Assembly: GCF_001605725.1 (NCBI RefSeq)
Contig: NZ_CP011530.1
Coordinates: 3,906,001 to 3,970,000, forward strand
Reading direction: 5' to 3'
Length of the DNA stretch: 64,000 nucleotides
Origin: Mycobacteroides immunogenum
Lineage (GTDB): Bacteria > Actinomycetota > Actinomycetes > Mycobacteriales > Mycobacteriaceae
Part shown: positions 37,351 through 46,314 of the stretch, piece by piece
Layout: each line of letters starts with the position of its first letter
How positions within the stretch are numbered: position 1 is the stretch's first letter
Position numbers and translations under genes: made by a program
Notes under the pieces: model-generated
The model's database searches: none
What the model saw: only the letters and a program-made list of their open reading frames with translations
What the model was told of the DNA's origin: nothing

Positions 37351-37868
37351 TACGCACATCCCTCTGGAAATCGGCCATCAAGTGCCGAATCTGAAATATC
37401 TTGCCCCGCTGTAAGTTCTGATTTGATGTGCTCGACGTATAGCCCGAATCGCTTGGACTGTGCGGGAACTCCTGGCGAACTGGGGTCAGAAATGATGTCC
37501 GCCCTGGTCTTACCCAACCATTTGGTCACCCACCCAAGCTTCTTGCGCACCCACTCCTCGGGCGCTGGACTCTTCACACCCGCAAGCTGTTTCGCCACGG
37601 TCTCATCACTGGGAAGCTCCAAACCTGCTGGAGCACTGGCACTCCCGATGACGACACGAGGGCAGTCAGGCATGGGGTGAGTCGCCCACACGGCGGACAC
37701 GTCCACCCGCGCCCGAGCCACGACGGAGCTGCTCGCCTGGCCCGTCGCACTCGCACCCGAGGGGGTGGGGTGCCCCGAGCTGCACCCCACCACTCCGAGT
37801 CCCACGCTGAGTGCGACGACCAGGGAAACGAAACTCTTTGCACCCGGCCGGGATTGAGAATTAGTCAC
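37350..37868 (-). CDS. Lipoprotein
   Basis: 172 residues from GTG. A signal sequence (SFVSLVVALSVGLGVVGC) ends in a lipobox with Cys near residue 29, followed by an SSGHPTPSG linker. The mature domain has two further Cys (MPDCPRVVIG and the terminal EGCA). No family is recognised. It is coupled to the Esp-like gene by TAATG, suggesting a shared surface or envelope role. Confidence 0.7.
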   Translation of the reverse strand: MTNSQSRPGAKSFVSLVVALSVGLGVVGCSSGHPTPSGASATGQASSSVVARARVDVSAVWATHPMPDCPRVVIGSASAPAGLELPSDETVAKQLAGVKSPAPEEWVRKKLGWVTKWLGKTRADIISDPSSPGVPAQSKRFGLYVEHIKSELTAGQDISDSALDGRFPEGCA

Positions 37869-37877
37869 GGATACACG

Positions 37878-38078
37878 CTACTTCGTACGGGTCTCGCCAG
37901 TGGACCAGTCGCCAGGGCCATCCACGAGCTGTCCGCTCGCAGGTACGCCGACGATCAGGCCGCACGCATCCATATCCATGTTGGGGCTCCACGTGCACCA
38001 GCCCTGTGGGTCTGCCGACGCGGCGGGTGCGCCGAGCAGAGCGAGAGCCGTGAAGCCCGCCGCGACGAGGCTTTTCAT
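37878..38078 (-). CDS. Small secreted protein
   Basis: 66 residues with a signal peptide (SLVAAGFTALALLGAPAASA), mature part about 45 residues with two Cys (GWCTWSP, DACGLIV). Coupled by ATGA to the upstream lipoprotein gene. Function unknown. Confidence 0.65.
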   Translation of the reverse strand: MKSLVAAGFTALALLGAPAASADPQGWCTWSPNMDMDACGLIVGVPASGQLVDGPGDWSTGETRTK

Positions 38079-38584
38079 CGTCCCCCTCCCGTCCAGATGG
38101 GGCTGGCCGAGTGAACGGTTTCACCCTTCACATAAGCCAGCGCGAACCCCTGCGGTGGAGTTCCCCGCAAGGCCAGACGGGAGTTCATCAAGTCCTGGGC
38201 AATCCGTCCACGGGTGTCCGAGATGCGGCCACGATAGTCAGCGACGGTGGCGGTCGAGTCGGTGACGATACCCGCCAGTTGGTTCCCCTGAGAAGCGAGC
38301 AGCGAGATGGCGCGCTTGGCCGCGAAGACTCGCGCACGCGCGTCGTACACGATTTCCTGGGCACGCTTCTGGTCAACCCCAGGGGTCACGTCGCTCAGCG
38401 CGTTGCAAGCGGGCCAAGGCCAGCCATCACGCCCGATGAGCCCGTGCGGGTCGCTCGGCTTGGCCACTTCGACGCAGTTCGAGTCGGCCGGCACGGGGCT
38501 GGCGGTGGGAGTGCTCGTCCCGCACGCCGAGAGACCGACCACTGCCGTGCTCGCGGCAACCGCGAGGATCCTGATGTTCTTCAT
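38075..38584 (-). CDS. Lipoprotein with helical mature domain
   Basis: 169 residues. The signal sequence MKNIRILAVAASTAVVGLSA is followed by lipobox Cys 21. The mature part has Cys residues in DSNCVEVAK and WPACNALSD and a long helix (AQEIVYDARARVFAAKRAIS). It is coupled to the following small secreted protein. It could be an envelope component of the transfer apparatus or a surface exclusion factor. No close family is recognised. Confidence 0.68.
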   Translation of the reverse strand: MKNIRILAVAASTAVVGLSACGTSTPTASPVPADSNCVEVAKPSDPHGLIGRDGWPWPACNALSDVTPGVDQKRAQEIVYDARARVFAAKRAISLLASQGNQLAGIVTDSTATVADYRGRISDTRGRIAQDLMNSRLALRGTPPQGFALAYVKGETVHSASPIWTGGGR

Positions 38585-38637
38585 TTCCGTGTCCTTTCTC
38601 TGTTGGTCGGTCTGGTCGAATTGTCTGGGCGACTGGT

Positions 38638-39048
38638 CTATTGGGGCTGCTGCCTCAGCGAGGACAGCAGGCTCCCGCCCGCTGGTGGCGCGGGCTGAGC
38701 TGGTGCAGAGACGGGCTCGACGGCGTGGGGATAGTCCTCGTCCTCGTCGAAGTCCTCGTCGTCATCGAAGTCCTCGGGGTAATCCGCCATCGAGTTGACG
38801 TGCTGCTCCAGGCGGTTCCCCTCTTTGTAGACGGTGCTCATGGGGATAGCGAAGGAGCCCAGGCACACCAGACCGCCGACCGCCGCCACCGCGACTGCCC
38901 ACGTGGGTGTCGGGTGATTGCTCACGGCAATTGCTGTGCCGATGATTCCAACCAGCAAGCCGATTCCTGCGGGCTTGTACCAGCGGTCAGCGAGGTCGTC
39001 GCTGCGCTGATTCATCACCTTCCACATCATTTCTTCGTCTGTGCTCAT
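38638..39048 (-). CDS. 2-TM membrane protein with acidic tail
   Basis: 136 residues from the ATG at 39048, with GGAAAGGAAAG upstream. Two transmembrane helices (YKPAGIGLLVGIIGTAIAVS and AVAVAAVGGLVCLGSFAIPM) precede a strongly acidic segment (DFDDDEDFDEDEDY) and a Pro/Ala tail. AICEs carry small spread-type membrane proteins in this position, but no family is recognised. Confidence 0.65.
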   Translation of the reverse strand: MSTDEEMMWKVMNQRSDDLADRWYKPAGIGLLVGIIGTAIAVSNHPTPTWAVAVAAVGGLVCLGSFAIPMSTVYKEGNRLEQHVNSMADYPEDFDDDEDFDEDEDYPHAVEPVSAPAQPAPPAGGSLLSSLRQQPQ

Positions 39049-39062
39049 CGTTCTTTCCTTTC

Positions 39063-39692
39063 CTATGCAACTTCTGATTTCACGTACTGCTTGTTCCACT
39101 CGCTCGCGCGTTCTGGCAGCGCCCAGCCGCTCGGCAGTCGCATCTCGCGCAGCGCAGCGAGAGCCGAGTTCTCGACCTTCCGTCGTGTCGGGATCCCCGT
39201 GATGACAGCACCCGCAGCGGCCACGCCGACAGTCGTCAAACGGAACTCTGGCTCGACATCATCTGGTCGCCAGGCGTCCCGCACAGCCTGCTCCAGCGCG
39301 CCGAAGTCTCTTGGGGGATATTTCCGTCCGCCACCGAGAAGCCACGACACCAACGCCATGGCCGACACTTCACACACGGGGATCCTGGCCTCCACAAGCC
39401 GTCGCTGAATCTCCCCGGCGAGCATCATGCGGCGCGGTGCAGACGTGTCTTTCCGTGCGTCTCCCATGCTCGGTTTCATCATCACGACCAGTTCGGGAAC
39501 ACCCGACCGCAGCACCGATTCCAGTGTCAGTTCGGCTGTCGTCAGCGTCCGAGCAACCTGGTGCATCACGTCGAAGTTGTCGATGCGCGGTGCACGCACG
39601 AACTTGGTGACGGGGCTCGGAGCGCCCTCGACGAATGCGGCGACGGACACTCCAGTCACTACACAATCAAGTCCGACAACAAACCTGCTCAC
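39063..39692 (-). CDS. RuvC-like Holliday-junction nuclease
   Basis: 209 residues. The start SRFVVGLDCVVTGVSVAAFV is the RuvC-type first strand with a catalytic Asp (D9) in GLDCVVTG. A Glu and Asp follow in the central part (PELVVMMKPSMGDARKD and DFGALEQAVRDAW), with basic residues expected for DNA contact. It overlaps the upstream FtsK-like gene by four bases, so nuclease and translocase are made together. Possible roles are resolving replication or recombination junctions or nicking for transfer. The match is by motif, not by close family. Confidence 0.6.
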   Translation of the reverse strand: MSRFVVGLDCVVTGVSVAAFVEGAPSPVTKFVRAPRIDNFDVMHQVARTLTTAELTLESVLRSGVPELVVMMKPSMGDARKDTSAPRRMMLAGEIQRRLVEARIPVCEVSAMALVSWLLGGGRKYPPRDFGALEQAVRDAWRPDDVEPEFRLTTVGVAAAGAVITGIPTRRKVENSALAALREMRLPSGWALPERASEWNKQYVKSEVA

Positions 39693-41560
39693 AGTGAGAA
39701 CCCCTCCACTCCAGTGCTTCCCGTCTTCTCGTCACGCTCGACCGCAGGGGGCGTGACAGCCACCTCGGGCTGCTCGTCGGTCTCGCGCGCGGTGGGACGT
39801 GACACGACTTTTTCGGTTCGGTTGAGGAGCCGTGCAGCCACTTTGGACTGGTCTTCGACTGGCTTGTGCTGGGCCAGCTCGGCGTCCAGCTCGGACGGTT
39901 CGCGGTAGCCAGCTTGGAACAGGACGATTCCGAGCCCTTCCGTTTCCATGACGCCGCGACCTTTGTTGGACATCAGGATTTCCGTAGGATCTGGCGCGCC
40001 AGGTGCCTGGCGACCGAGCACCGTGATGGCCTGTTCGGGAGTCGAAACGCGGAAGCAAATCTTGAGCGCGGCATTGTCACGGATTACGGTGGGAATCGAA
40101 GTGGCATCGGGCTTTTGAGTCGTCAAGACGATGACGATTCCCGCACTGCGGCCCTTTTGAACGAGCGTCCGAATCAGTTTGATGACCTCGGCAGCGACGG
40201 ACTTCTCCTCTTTGTCCATTCCGCTCGTGTCCAACCATGTCTGGCACTCATCCAACACGCAAAAGACGGGTTTCACGCCGAGCTTGTTCTTTTGTTCGAC
40301 GGTCAGATTCCAGAAGTTGCTAGCTCCCAACGCCGTGTACATCGCCTCGGCCCGTTGGATGCGCAGGGCATCGAGCGACCGCAGAGTCTCCAACGGCGCA
40401 GCCACATCGCCACTGCGGTCGTACGTCGTCGAAATGTGACGAAGGGGGTGCAAGTCGAAGCCCGACTTGCCATCGAACACGTGGAGTTCGGCCTGTCCAG
40501 CCATCCCGGCGAACACTGGGAGCAAGCTCGCTGTTTTGCCACTTCCAGGCACACCACCGACGACGAGGCCCGATGACCCGTTCCACGTAATCCACGCTTC
40601 TTCGCCCGACTCAGTGATACCCAAAAGGCTTCGGCCACGCTCGCTGTCGAAAAGTCCCGAGTCGGGAACTGTGCCCGCGAAAGGATCCACGTCGTTCATG
40701 TACAAGACGACTTCGCCGCCAGGACCGTCCAAAATCTTCATGTTGTCAGCGTCCAGTCCAGTGGCCTTCAAAGCCGCACGCAGGGCGTCGAGTCGGGAGT
40801 TCCAATCTTTCGCGGAGCGGCCCGGCTGATGCCCAAACGTCAGGCGGAGACCAGTCCGGGCCACCTGCACGTTCGTCAGACTCGGAACGGACGTGATCGT
40901 GACTTTCCGGTCCACGACGCCGTACACGCCCTGCACCGATTCCACCGTGGTGCTCGATGCCGTGATTCCAGCCGACTCCAAAAGGTGCGCGAGCCAGTCG
41001 TCGTTCCGCAAAAGCTCAAGCACGCTGTACCGCTGCGCCAGCTCGGGCAGCAGCGAAATCGTCTGGTCCGACCACCCCACGAACGCGGGATCGTGCGCCA
41101 ACTCGGGCAGCTCGGCCCGAATGACTGAGGGAGCCAAGTCGCCCTCAGCTACTCCTCCACCAGGCCGCAGCATGAGCAGCGGGCCACCGTCGCGACTGTC
41201 GATTCCCAGCCGCTGGGCAAGCGGCGCGGGCATCGCGGCTTTGACGTGCCACACCCAAGTGGGCGGGCGGTTGAAGCCCGCGCCCGCGTATCTCACCAGC
41301 GGCGTGCTCAGCACTCGGCGCTCTTCGGACGCGGCCTGGCGCGTAATCTCGGCCACCGCTTTCTCTATGTCCGAGCGTGTCTTGGTCTCAATCTGTGCGA
41401 CCCGCTCCCCGAGCTTCTCCCACTCGCGCTCGGCCTGATCCTGATCGCGTTCGATGGCGTCCAAGCGCGAATCCGCGCGCTTCACATGCCGCTCCCACAG
41501 GAAGTCCTCGCGCTTCTCGGCCCGACGCGCCTGGAGCGCGCGCTTTTGCTGGCGCGTCAT
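39689..41560 (-). CDS. FtsK/SpoIIIE (TraB)-like DNA translocase
   Basis: 623 residues from the ATG at 41560, overlapping the membrane-protein stop. An N-terminal coiled-coil rich in Arg/Glu (RAEKREDFLWERHVKRADSR) comes first, then the ATPase: Walker A GVPGSGKTASLLPVFAG, Walker B PVFCVLDECQTWLD, and GIVIVLTTQKPDATSIPTVI with the FtsK sensor-like segment. No obvious gamma DNA-reading domain at the C-terminus. In AICEs a single FtsK-like hexamer pumps double-stranded plasmid DNA to the recipient. Membrane contact would come from the coupled 41557-41889 protein. Confidence 0.85.
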   Translation of the reverse strand: MTRQQKRALQARRAEKREDFLWERHVKRADSRLDAIERDQDQAEREWEKLGERVAQIETKTRSDIEKAVAEITRQAASEERRVLSTPLVRYAGAGFNRPPTWVWHVKAAMPAPLAQRLGIDSRDGGPLLMLRPGGGVAEGDLAPSVIRAELPELAHDPAFVGWSDQTISLLPELAQRYSVLELLRNDDWLAHLLESAGITASSTTVESVQGVYGVVDRKVTITSVPSLTNVQVARTGLRLTFGHQPGRSAKDWNSRLDALRAALKATGLDADNMKILDGPGGEVVLYMNDVDPFAGTVPDSGLFDSERGRSLLGITESGEEAWITWNGSSGLVVGGVPGSGKTASLLPVFAGMAGQAELHVFDGKSGFDLHPLRHISTTYDRSGDVAAPLETLRSLDALRIQRAEAMYTALGASNFWNLTVEQKNKLGVKPVFCVLDECQTWLDTSGMDKEEKSVAAEVIKLIRTLVQKGRSAGIVIVLTTQKPDATSIPTVIRDNAALKICFRVSTPEQAITVLGRQAPGAPDPTEILMSNKGRGVMETEGLGIVLFQAGYREPSELDAELAQHKPVEDQSKVAARLLNRTEKVVSRPTARETDEQPEVAVTPPAVERDEKTGSTGVEGFSL

Positions 41561-41889
41561 GAGACCCACCTCTGTGCCTGCTCGGCGCGCACGCGCGCCG
41601 CCGCGCCATCGACGTTCCGCTGCGCCTGACGGCGGGCGCGCTCGACGGCCCGACGCACCTGCTTGTTCGCGGCGCGCTGAGCCGCGTTGACCTCGACCTG
41701 CACGTCCATGCGCGCCTGGCGCGCAGCCACGGGACGACTCCGCTCGACCCGAGCGGCCTGTCGGCCCTGGAGTCCCATCCACATGAGAAGTGCTGCGACA
41801 CCCAGCAGTCCGACACCCCACAAGGGGTACTCGGAAAGGAGGGAGAGTCCCGAAAGACCAAGCAAGCCAGCGGCAATCCACTTGCCCAT
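41557..41889 (-). CDS. 2-TM membrane protein coupled to the translocase
   Basis: 110 residues from the ATG at 41889, five bases after AAGGAGG. Two hydrophobic segments (WIAAGLLGLSGLSLLSEY and LWGVGLLGVAALLMWMGLQG) are followed by an Arg/Ala-rich helix (RRAVERARRQAQRNVDGAAA). It is coupled to the FtsK-like gene by ATGA, so it probably anchors the translocase, which has no transmembrane segment of its own. Confidence 0.65.
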   Translation of the reverse strand: MGKWIAAGLLGLSGLSLLSEYPLWGVGLLGVAALLMWMGLQGRQAARVERSRPVAARQARMDVQVEVNAAQRAANKQVRRAVERARRQAQRNVDGAAARVRAEQAQRWVS

Positions 41890-42483
41890 GCTCACCTCCT
41901 TGGCTCTCCGAGGGGCTTTGCCGAGGCCCCTACCCCTTAATTCGACGAACGGGGTTAGAGGAGTTCGTCGTTAATAAGTCTAATCAGAATCTTTGCCCTG
42001 TCAACTCTGACTTACATGAATCCCGGTGTCTACCAGCACTTCCCGTTACACTGGCATTAACACCACACTTTGCTAATGGGTCAGACATGCCCGCTGAGCT
42101 GGGGAAATGAGGAGGACGGAGAGTGCGAGGGGTGTGGGGGTTTTCGCAGTTCAGCGGGGTTGAGAAGGAGAAGGACTGGAAGAGAAAGGCCAGGTGGCAG
42201 GGGGTCTCGGCCAGTCAGATGGTTGCCGCGAGCGCCGTGCCGTGGCGCAGCCACGGTGCGGTGGGAGCATCGGGCGGGGCGCTGGGTGGCTTACGGAACG
42301 GTGATGCGGGTGGCTGAGAGTCCTTATGGGACTCCAGGATTCGCCGTCTAGGGCGTCTTACGGGCGGGCGTTACGAGGCGGCTCAGGAGCGGGTGTGTGG
42401 GGGGCGCTCGGATGGCCGTAAAACGTGTTCTCTAGCAGGGCATATAGAGGGGTGCCCGTGCCGAGAATCGAGGGTCGCGGAAA
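41890..42483. other. Noncoding stretch upstream of the translocase operon
   Basis: It holds the promoter of the translocase operon and scattered TTACG boxes (42290, 42357, 42370). A 64-residue plus-strand ORF at 42123-42317 (GTG, MRGVWGFSQFSGVEKEKDWK, after GAGGAGG) is possible but weakly supported. Confidence 0.45.
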
Positions 42484-42551
42484 TCTTACGGACGACCTTA
42501 CGGAGCACCTTACGAGCTGTCTTACGGGGTATCTAACGCGCGGCCTTACGT
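42484..42551. repeat. 12-bp iteron array, candidate replication origin
   Basis: CTTACG occurs at 42485, 42497, 42509, 42521 and 42545, and CTAACG at 42533. The six sites are exactly 12 bp apart and in one orientation. Copies also appear at 42290, 42357 and, ahead of the replication operon, 46638 and 46693 (AATCTTACGGAA). Regular direct repeats next to a replication gene are iterons, bound by the initiator. Candidate oriV. Confidence 0.75.
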
Positions 42552-42591
42552 TTTCGGGGTCACCGAGGGGCAGGCAGCCGAGCAAAGGGGC

Positions 42592-42903
42592 TCAGGAGAC
42601 CGCTTGGAGGCCGTGACGACGCTGGGACTCGGCAGCCTCCAAGACTTTCGTGACGACGGAATGATGGACTCCCGCTCGCTCGGCAATCACGTTCTTTCGG
42701 GACTCCGTCTCGGCCAGTTCGAGGATCCTCGCCACGACACCCACAGGCTGCCTCACGGCCTTGGACTCCACAATCCGCGACGCCAGCGCGATCGTCTCGG
42801 GCGCGGGAGCCGCCGCGTCGGCGGGCTTCTGGGGCGCGCTGGACGGCGCGGCGGCTCCCGCGCCCGAGACGATCGCGCTGGCGTCGCGGATTGTGGAGTC
42901 CAA
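42592..42903 (-). pseudogene. Detached C-terminal HTH part of the DUF2637 gene
   Basis: An ORF of 103 codons whose last two thirds, ETIALASRIVESKAVRQPVG and NVIAERAGVHHSVVTKVLEA, form a coherent C-terminal helix-turn-helix of the DUF2637 protein. Its first 20 codons come from the inverted copy and read as a mirror of the later part. Removing 86 nt (42847-42932) joins this frame to 43475 as a single 265-residue ORF. Confidence 0.6.
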
Positions 42904-42934
42904 GGCCGTGAGGCAGCCTGTGGGTGTCGTGGCG
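42730..42934. repeat. 88-bp perfect inverted repeat with 29-base spacer
   Basis: The left arm 42730-42817 and right arm 42847-42934 are exact reverse complements over 88 bases. The left arm encodes the sensible protein sequence on the minus strand; the right arm is the inverted copy. It splits the DUF2637 gene. Confidence 0.9.
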
Positions 42935-43475
42935 CGGGGGTGGGCGCAGAGACTTTGCTGAGCTGGGGTGATGCGGTGCGCTGGGAGACGCGGCGCGTCG
43001 GTTTATCCCCAACTGCGACGAGGGCCAAAGTCGCGACGGCGATGGCCAAGTCGATGACGAGCGGCAGGACAAACGCGAGGGGCGCGGGGATGTGCGCGAG
43101 CATCGCGAGGTCTCGCAACGCGACGAAGCTGAGCAGGAACGCGCCGAGTGCGAGGCCCGTCGTCGCCACGACGGCGGCGCGGTACACGCGCCCGCTGGCG
43201 CTTGTCTTGGCGAGTACGGCGATCCCGTGCACTGACGCAAGAAGCACCGTGGGAGGCACTGCAGCGACGGCTGCGGCGAGCCATCGGGTGGACGGTGACG
43301 CGGTGAGCGCCGCGTGAACGACGTTCCCGGCGAGGGATACAGCGGTGGCTCCAGCTAACCAGGACCAGAAGAACCGTGTGGCGCGGTGATGCGCGCGCTG
43401 CGCGAGTTCCGTCTGCGTGAGGATGGTGCTCATATGGCCGATTGTTGTTGAGCTGGAGTGGGATTGGCTAGTCAC
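42753..43475 (-). CDS. DUF2637 membrane protein, C-terminus scrambled by an inverted duplication
   Basis: As it stands, 240 codons from GTG at 43475, overlapping the replication gene stop; an ATG at 43433 is a second candidate. Four hydrophobic segments are seen (WLAGATAVSLAGNVVHAAL, LAAAVAAVPPTVLLASVHG, AAVVATTGLALGAFLLSFVA, LAFVLPLVIDLAIAVATLAL). DUF2637 occurs widely in actinobacterial plasmids and AICEs beside replication and transfer genes. After about residue 180 the frame reads Arg/Pro-rich nonsense from the inverted repeat. The intact protein would carry a C-terminal HTH. Confidence 0.7.
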   Translation of the reverse strand: MTSQSHSSSTTIGHMSTILTQTELAQRAHHRATRFFWSWLAGATAVSLAGNVVHAALTASPSTRWLAAAVAAVPPTVLLASVHGIAVLAKTSASGRVYRAAVVATTGLALGAFLLSFVALRDLAMLAHIPAPLAFVLPLVIDLAIAVATLALVAVGDKPTRRVSQRTASPQLSKVSAPTPAPRHPQAASRPWTPQSATPARSSRAREPPRRPARPRSPPTRRLPRPRRSRWRRGLWSPRP

Positions 43476-46233
43476 GGCCCGTCACGTCCCCCTGGGTGCG
43501 GTAGTCGCTTCTGCTCGTGATTCCCCAGATGTTTGTCCGTGCCAGCCGCTCGTCCAGCTCGGCGCGGAGCTTGGTGACGCGGGAGCGCAGCTCCTCGACG
43601 GCGGGCTCACCGCCGTGCGCGCGAGCCTCGGACTCGGCGCGCTCAATCAAGCTTTCGAGGACGAACGGGCGGAACTTGGCCTCTGGGCCGAGCTTGTGGA
43701 GGAGTTCATCGACAGCCGAGCCGACAGTCGGCGCGGCCTTCGGCTTCCCCTTGGCCGCAGGTGTAGGTGCCGCCGGGGTCGGCTTGGGCGCGGGTGCTGG
43801 AGGTGGGGTTCCGCCCCCGCGAGGATCCGCATCGCCGTCGTCCTCGTCGCCATCGTCATCAAGCGGAGGAGGAGGCGGTGTCACCGCTACGTCGCCCCTG
43901 ATAGGCGTGACGTTGCACGGGGTGTCCGAGTCGTCCCCTCCGTCATCGTTCGGGAACAGCAGTGGGATCAACGTGCCGTACGTGTCGGCGCTGCCTCCCC
44001 ACTCTTCCTGTGGCTTGACCGCGATGTTGCTGACGCGCGCGCCCGCAACGTTCCGCGCATCGAGACGCACCCCGGGGAGTGTCTCGATGCGGCCACGGAA
44101 CGTCTTCAGGTTCATTCCGCCTGATTGGCCTTCACCTGTCCGGAACGTGTCAAACGCCTTGAACAGACTCTTAATCGGTAGCGGTTCACCGACAAGCCAA
44201 GAGTCTTCGACGCTCATTCCCGGGCCGCGCTCGCGGCGGACGACGGAGGTGCCACCCACCGCTTTGGCCATCGAGCGCACACCGACCGTGCAGCATTGCG
44301 CGACGAACTGCGCCACCCTGTCCGACGAGGACTCGAAGTGCGCCTTGACCGCCGGGTGAGCTTCCTGCCACTGGTATCCCGAATTGATGTGGCGCTGGCG
44401 AGCCCTGGCCCAGCGCGCGAGGATCCCCGGCAGCTCTGTGAGGAGCCGCTTCTCGATTTCCGGGTTCTCCTTGTTCTTGTAGGACTTGGGGAACGCGGCG
44501 GGCATGGTGCGCGCAAAATAAGCGTCACCTTCCGCCACGCTGATGGTGGGAATCGTGTTGGCCGAGAACAGGAACAGTGAGTTCGCCCGGAAATGGAACA
44601 TTTTCCCGTACTTACGGTTGGCCGTGATTTTGTCGTCGCCCGTCACGCGCTTGAAGACGGACAGATCGTTCACGTGGTCTTTGGGAAGGTCCGGGCACAC
44701 GTTGATGGCACAGCCATACAGCTCGGCTGCGGCAAATTGATTGTCGGACAGCTGCTGCAATGTCAACCCGGAGACGTACTGTTCGCCGCCAGCGAGCTTC
44801 TCCGCGAGGCGCAGCATCGTGGACTTGCCCGACCTTGATGGGCCGAACAAGAACAGCGCCCGTGCCGGGGTCAAGCTCGGGTCCAAGAACTGGCTGATGA
44901 CCTCTTCCACCAACTCGACTTGGAATGGCCCCACACGGTCTGCGAGCCAGTCCTCGTAGTGGGGAGCCGTCGCGGCGGGGTTCCAGTCCACTGGAATCTG
45001 GCGGGCACTCAGATACTTCGGGTCGTGCGGGTGCAGGATTAGGGTCTTCAAGTCCAGCATGCCGTTCTTGCAGTTCACCATCTGGTCGGGCGCGAGATCA
45101 GGCAGCCGTAACCCAGCGGCGTGCAACATGGCTTGAGCCTTGGCGTTCGCATTCGCCAGGTGCCCGGTGGTGAAGTGCGCACCGAGCAGGGTGCTCACCA
45201 ACGCAGGGAATCCAGACTCGGACGTGTCATATACGCCTCGCCGGTAAACGGCCACGGTGCCATCAGCAGCCAGGGCAATCGGCGCGATGTCCGACTCCGC
45301 GACGACTCGCACAAGCATGTCGGCGTCCAGGCCACCGCCGTCGCGCAGCCACACACCACCGTCCAAGCGGGGAGGCAGCTTCACCCGTCCGGCAACGAAG
45401 TTGTATGCCTGCTCAACAGATTCGGCCAATTCGGCCTGCTGCTGCGCGAGACTCTTCTTCGGTGCCGAGTCGGCCTTCCTCTTGTCCGGACGGTGCTGCG
45501 CGGGCCTGCTCGTGGCCTTGTCCACCAGGCGCTGCCACGAGGCAGCTCGCTTCTCAACAGGCAAGACGGTCAAGTAATCATCAATGCCAGTCTTGCCGCC
45601 GCCAGGTACTTGGATGTACTTGATGCTGTCCGCGTTCGACAAGGCGCTGCCCAGGCGCTCAGCACCCGTGTAGACGGAGAGATTCGTTGAGGCGTCGGCG
45701 TCCATGCAGATCAGGACTCGTCGCCCTTCGACCAACTGCACGAGCGAGATGTCCGGCGACCAGTCACCCGTGGACCACGCCGAGCACCCCGGAAGGGCGA
45801 TGACCCACGTGGCCTCGTCGCCTTCGGATTCCAGCACCGAAGAGACCGCCAATGCTTTCTTGGAGCCCTCCACGAGCGCCACGGAGCCGTCGTCAGAGCC
45901 CGAACGTACGAGGCCGTGGTTCGCATGCCGAGGAGATGGCTCGAACTGGTACTTGCCTTCGCCGTCAGCGGGGCTGTCTGACCGGAACTGGTAGCGAGGT
46001 TCGGAGCCGTCGAGCGGGTGCCACACGAACAACAGTCCCTGCGGACGGGACTTCAGGTGTTCCCAGGGGTTCCGGTCAGAGCCAAGCCGCAAGTCGATGC
46101 TGGTCTCCACGGAGCGCACCAAATGCTCGTTCGCGGTAAGGAACTCCTGGGTGCACGCCGCGCCCGCGATCAGGGCCTCACGGTCTTTGTCATTGAGCGG
46201 CTGGGCTGGCAAATCCACTGTTACAGTGGTCAT
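43468..46233 (-). CDS. Replication protein: DUF3854/TOPRIM-like plus D5/SF3 helicase
   Basis: 921 residues. The N-terminal part (residues 60-230) resembles DUF3854, a TOPRIM-like primase domain: VALVEGSKKALAVSSVLESE and the acidic VLICMDADASTNL. The C-terminal part (about 390-640) is a P4/D5-type primase-helicase: MVNCKNGMLDLKTLILHPHD, Walker A LFLFGPSRSGKSTMLRLAEK, and INVCPDLPKDHVNDLSVFKR. A Pro/Asp-rich linker and helical C-terminus follow. It opens and primes the element's origin. It probably binds the iterons at 42484 and the two boxes upstream of its operon. Confidence 0.88.
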   Translation of the reverse strand: MTTVTVDLPAQPLNDKDREALIAGAACTQEFLTANEHLVRSVETSIDLRLGSDRNPWEHLKSRPQGLLFVWHPLDGSEPRYQFRSDSPADGEGKYQFEPSPRHANHGLVRSGSDDGSVALVEGSKKALAVSSVLESEGDEATWVIALPGCSAWSTGDWSPDISLVQLVEGRRVLICMDADASTNLSVYTGAERLGSALSNADSIKYIQVPGGGKTGIDDYLTVLPVEKRAASWQRLVDKATSRPAQHRPDKRKADSAPKKSLAQQQAELAESVEQAYNFVAGRVKLPPRLDGGVWLRDGGGLDADMLVRVVAESDIAPIALAADGTVAVYRRGVYDTSESGFPALVSTLLGAHFTTGHLANANAKAQAMLHAAGLRLPDLAPDQMVNCKNGMLDLKTLILHPHDPKYLSARQIPVDWNPAATAPHYEDWLADRVGPFQVELVEEVISQFLDPSLTPARALFLFGPSRSGKSTMLRLAEKLAGGEQYVSGLTLQQLSDNQFAAAELYGCAINVCPDLPKDHVNDLSVFKRVTGDDKITANRKYGKMFHFRANSLFLFSANTIPTISVAEGDAYFARTMPAAFPKSYKNKENPEIEKRLLTELPGILARWARARQRHINSGYQWQEAHPAVKAHFESSSDRVAQFVAQCCTVGVRSMAKAVGGTSVVRRERGPGMSVEDSWLVGEPLPIKSLFKAFDTFRTGEGQSGGMNLKTFRGRIETLPGVRLDARNVAGARVSNIAVKPQEEWGGSADTYGTLIPLLFPNDDGGDDSDTPCNVTPIRGDVAVTPPPPPLDDDGDEDDGDADPRGGGTPPPAPAPKPTPAAPTPAAKGKPKAAPTVGSAVDELLHKLGPEAKFRPFVLESLIERAESEARAHGGEPAVEELRSRVTKLRAELDERLARTNIWGITSRSDYRTQGDVTGRD

Positions 46234-46314
46234 GTCGGACTCTCTCTCGTGTTCGGTGTCAAGGCCAGCTCTCGTTTTCCAGGCGGGGAGACTGGCCTTG
46301 ATTTTGTTTTGGGA

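Noticed and set aside
42484..42551. Possible CRISPR array
   Set aside because: Six 12-bp repeats with no spacers of normal length and no cas genes; iterons explain it better.
43417..44359. Long plus-strand ORFs (235 and 280 codons)
   Set aside because: Antisense shadow of the replication gene, which has full Walker and primase motifs.
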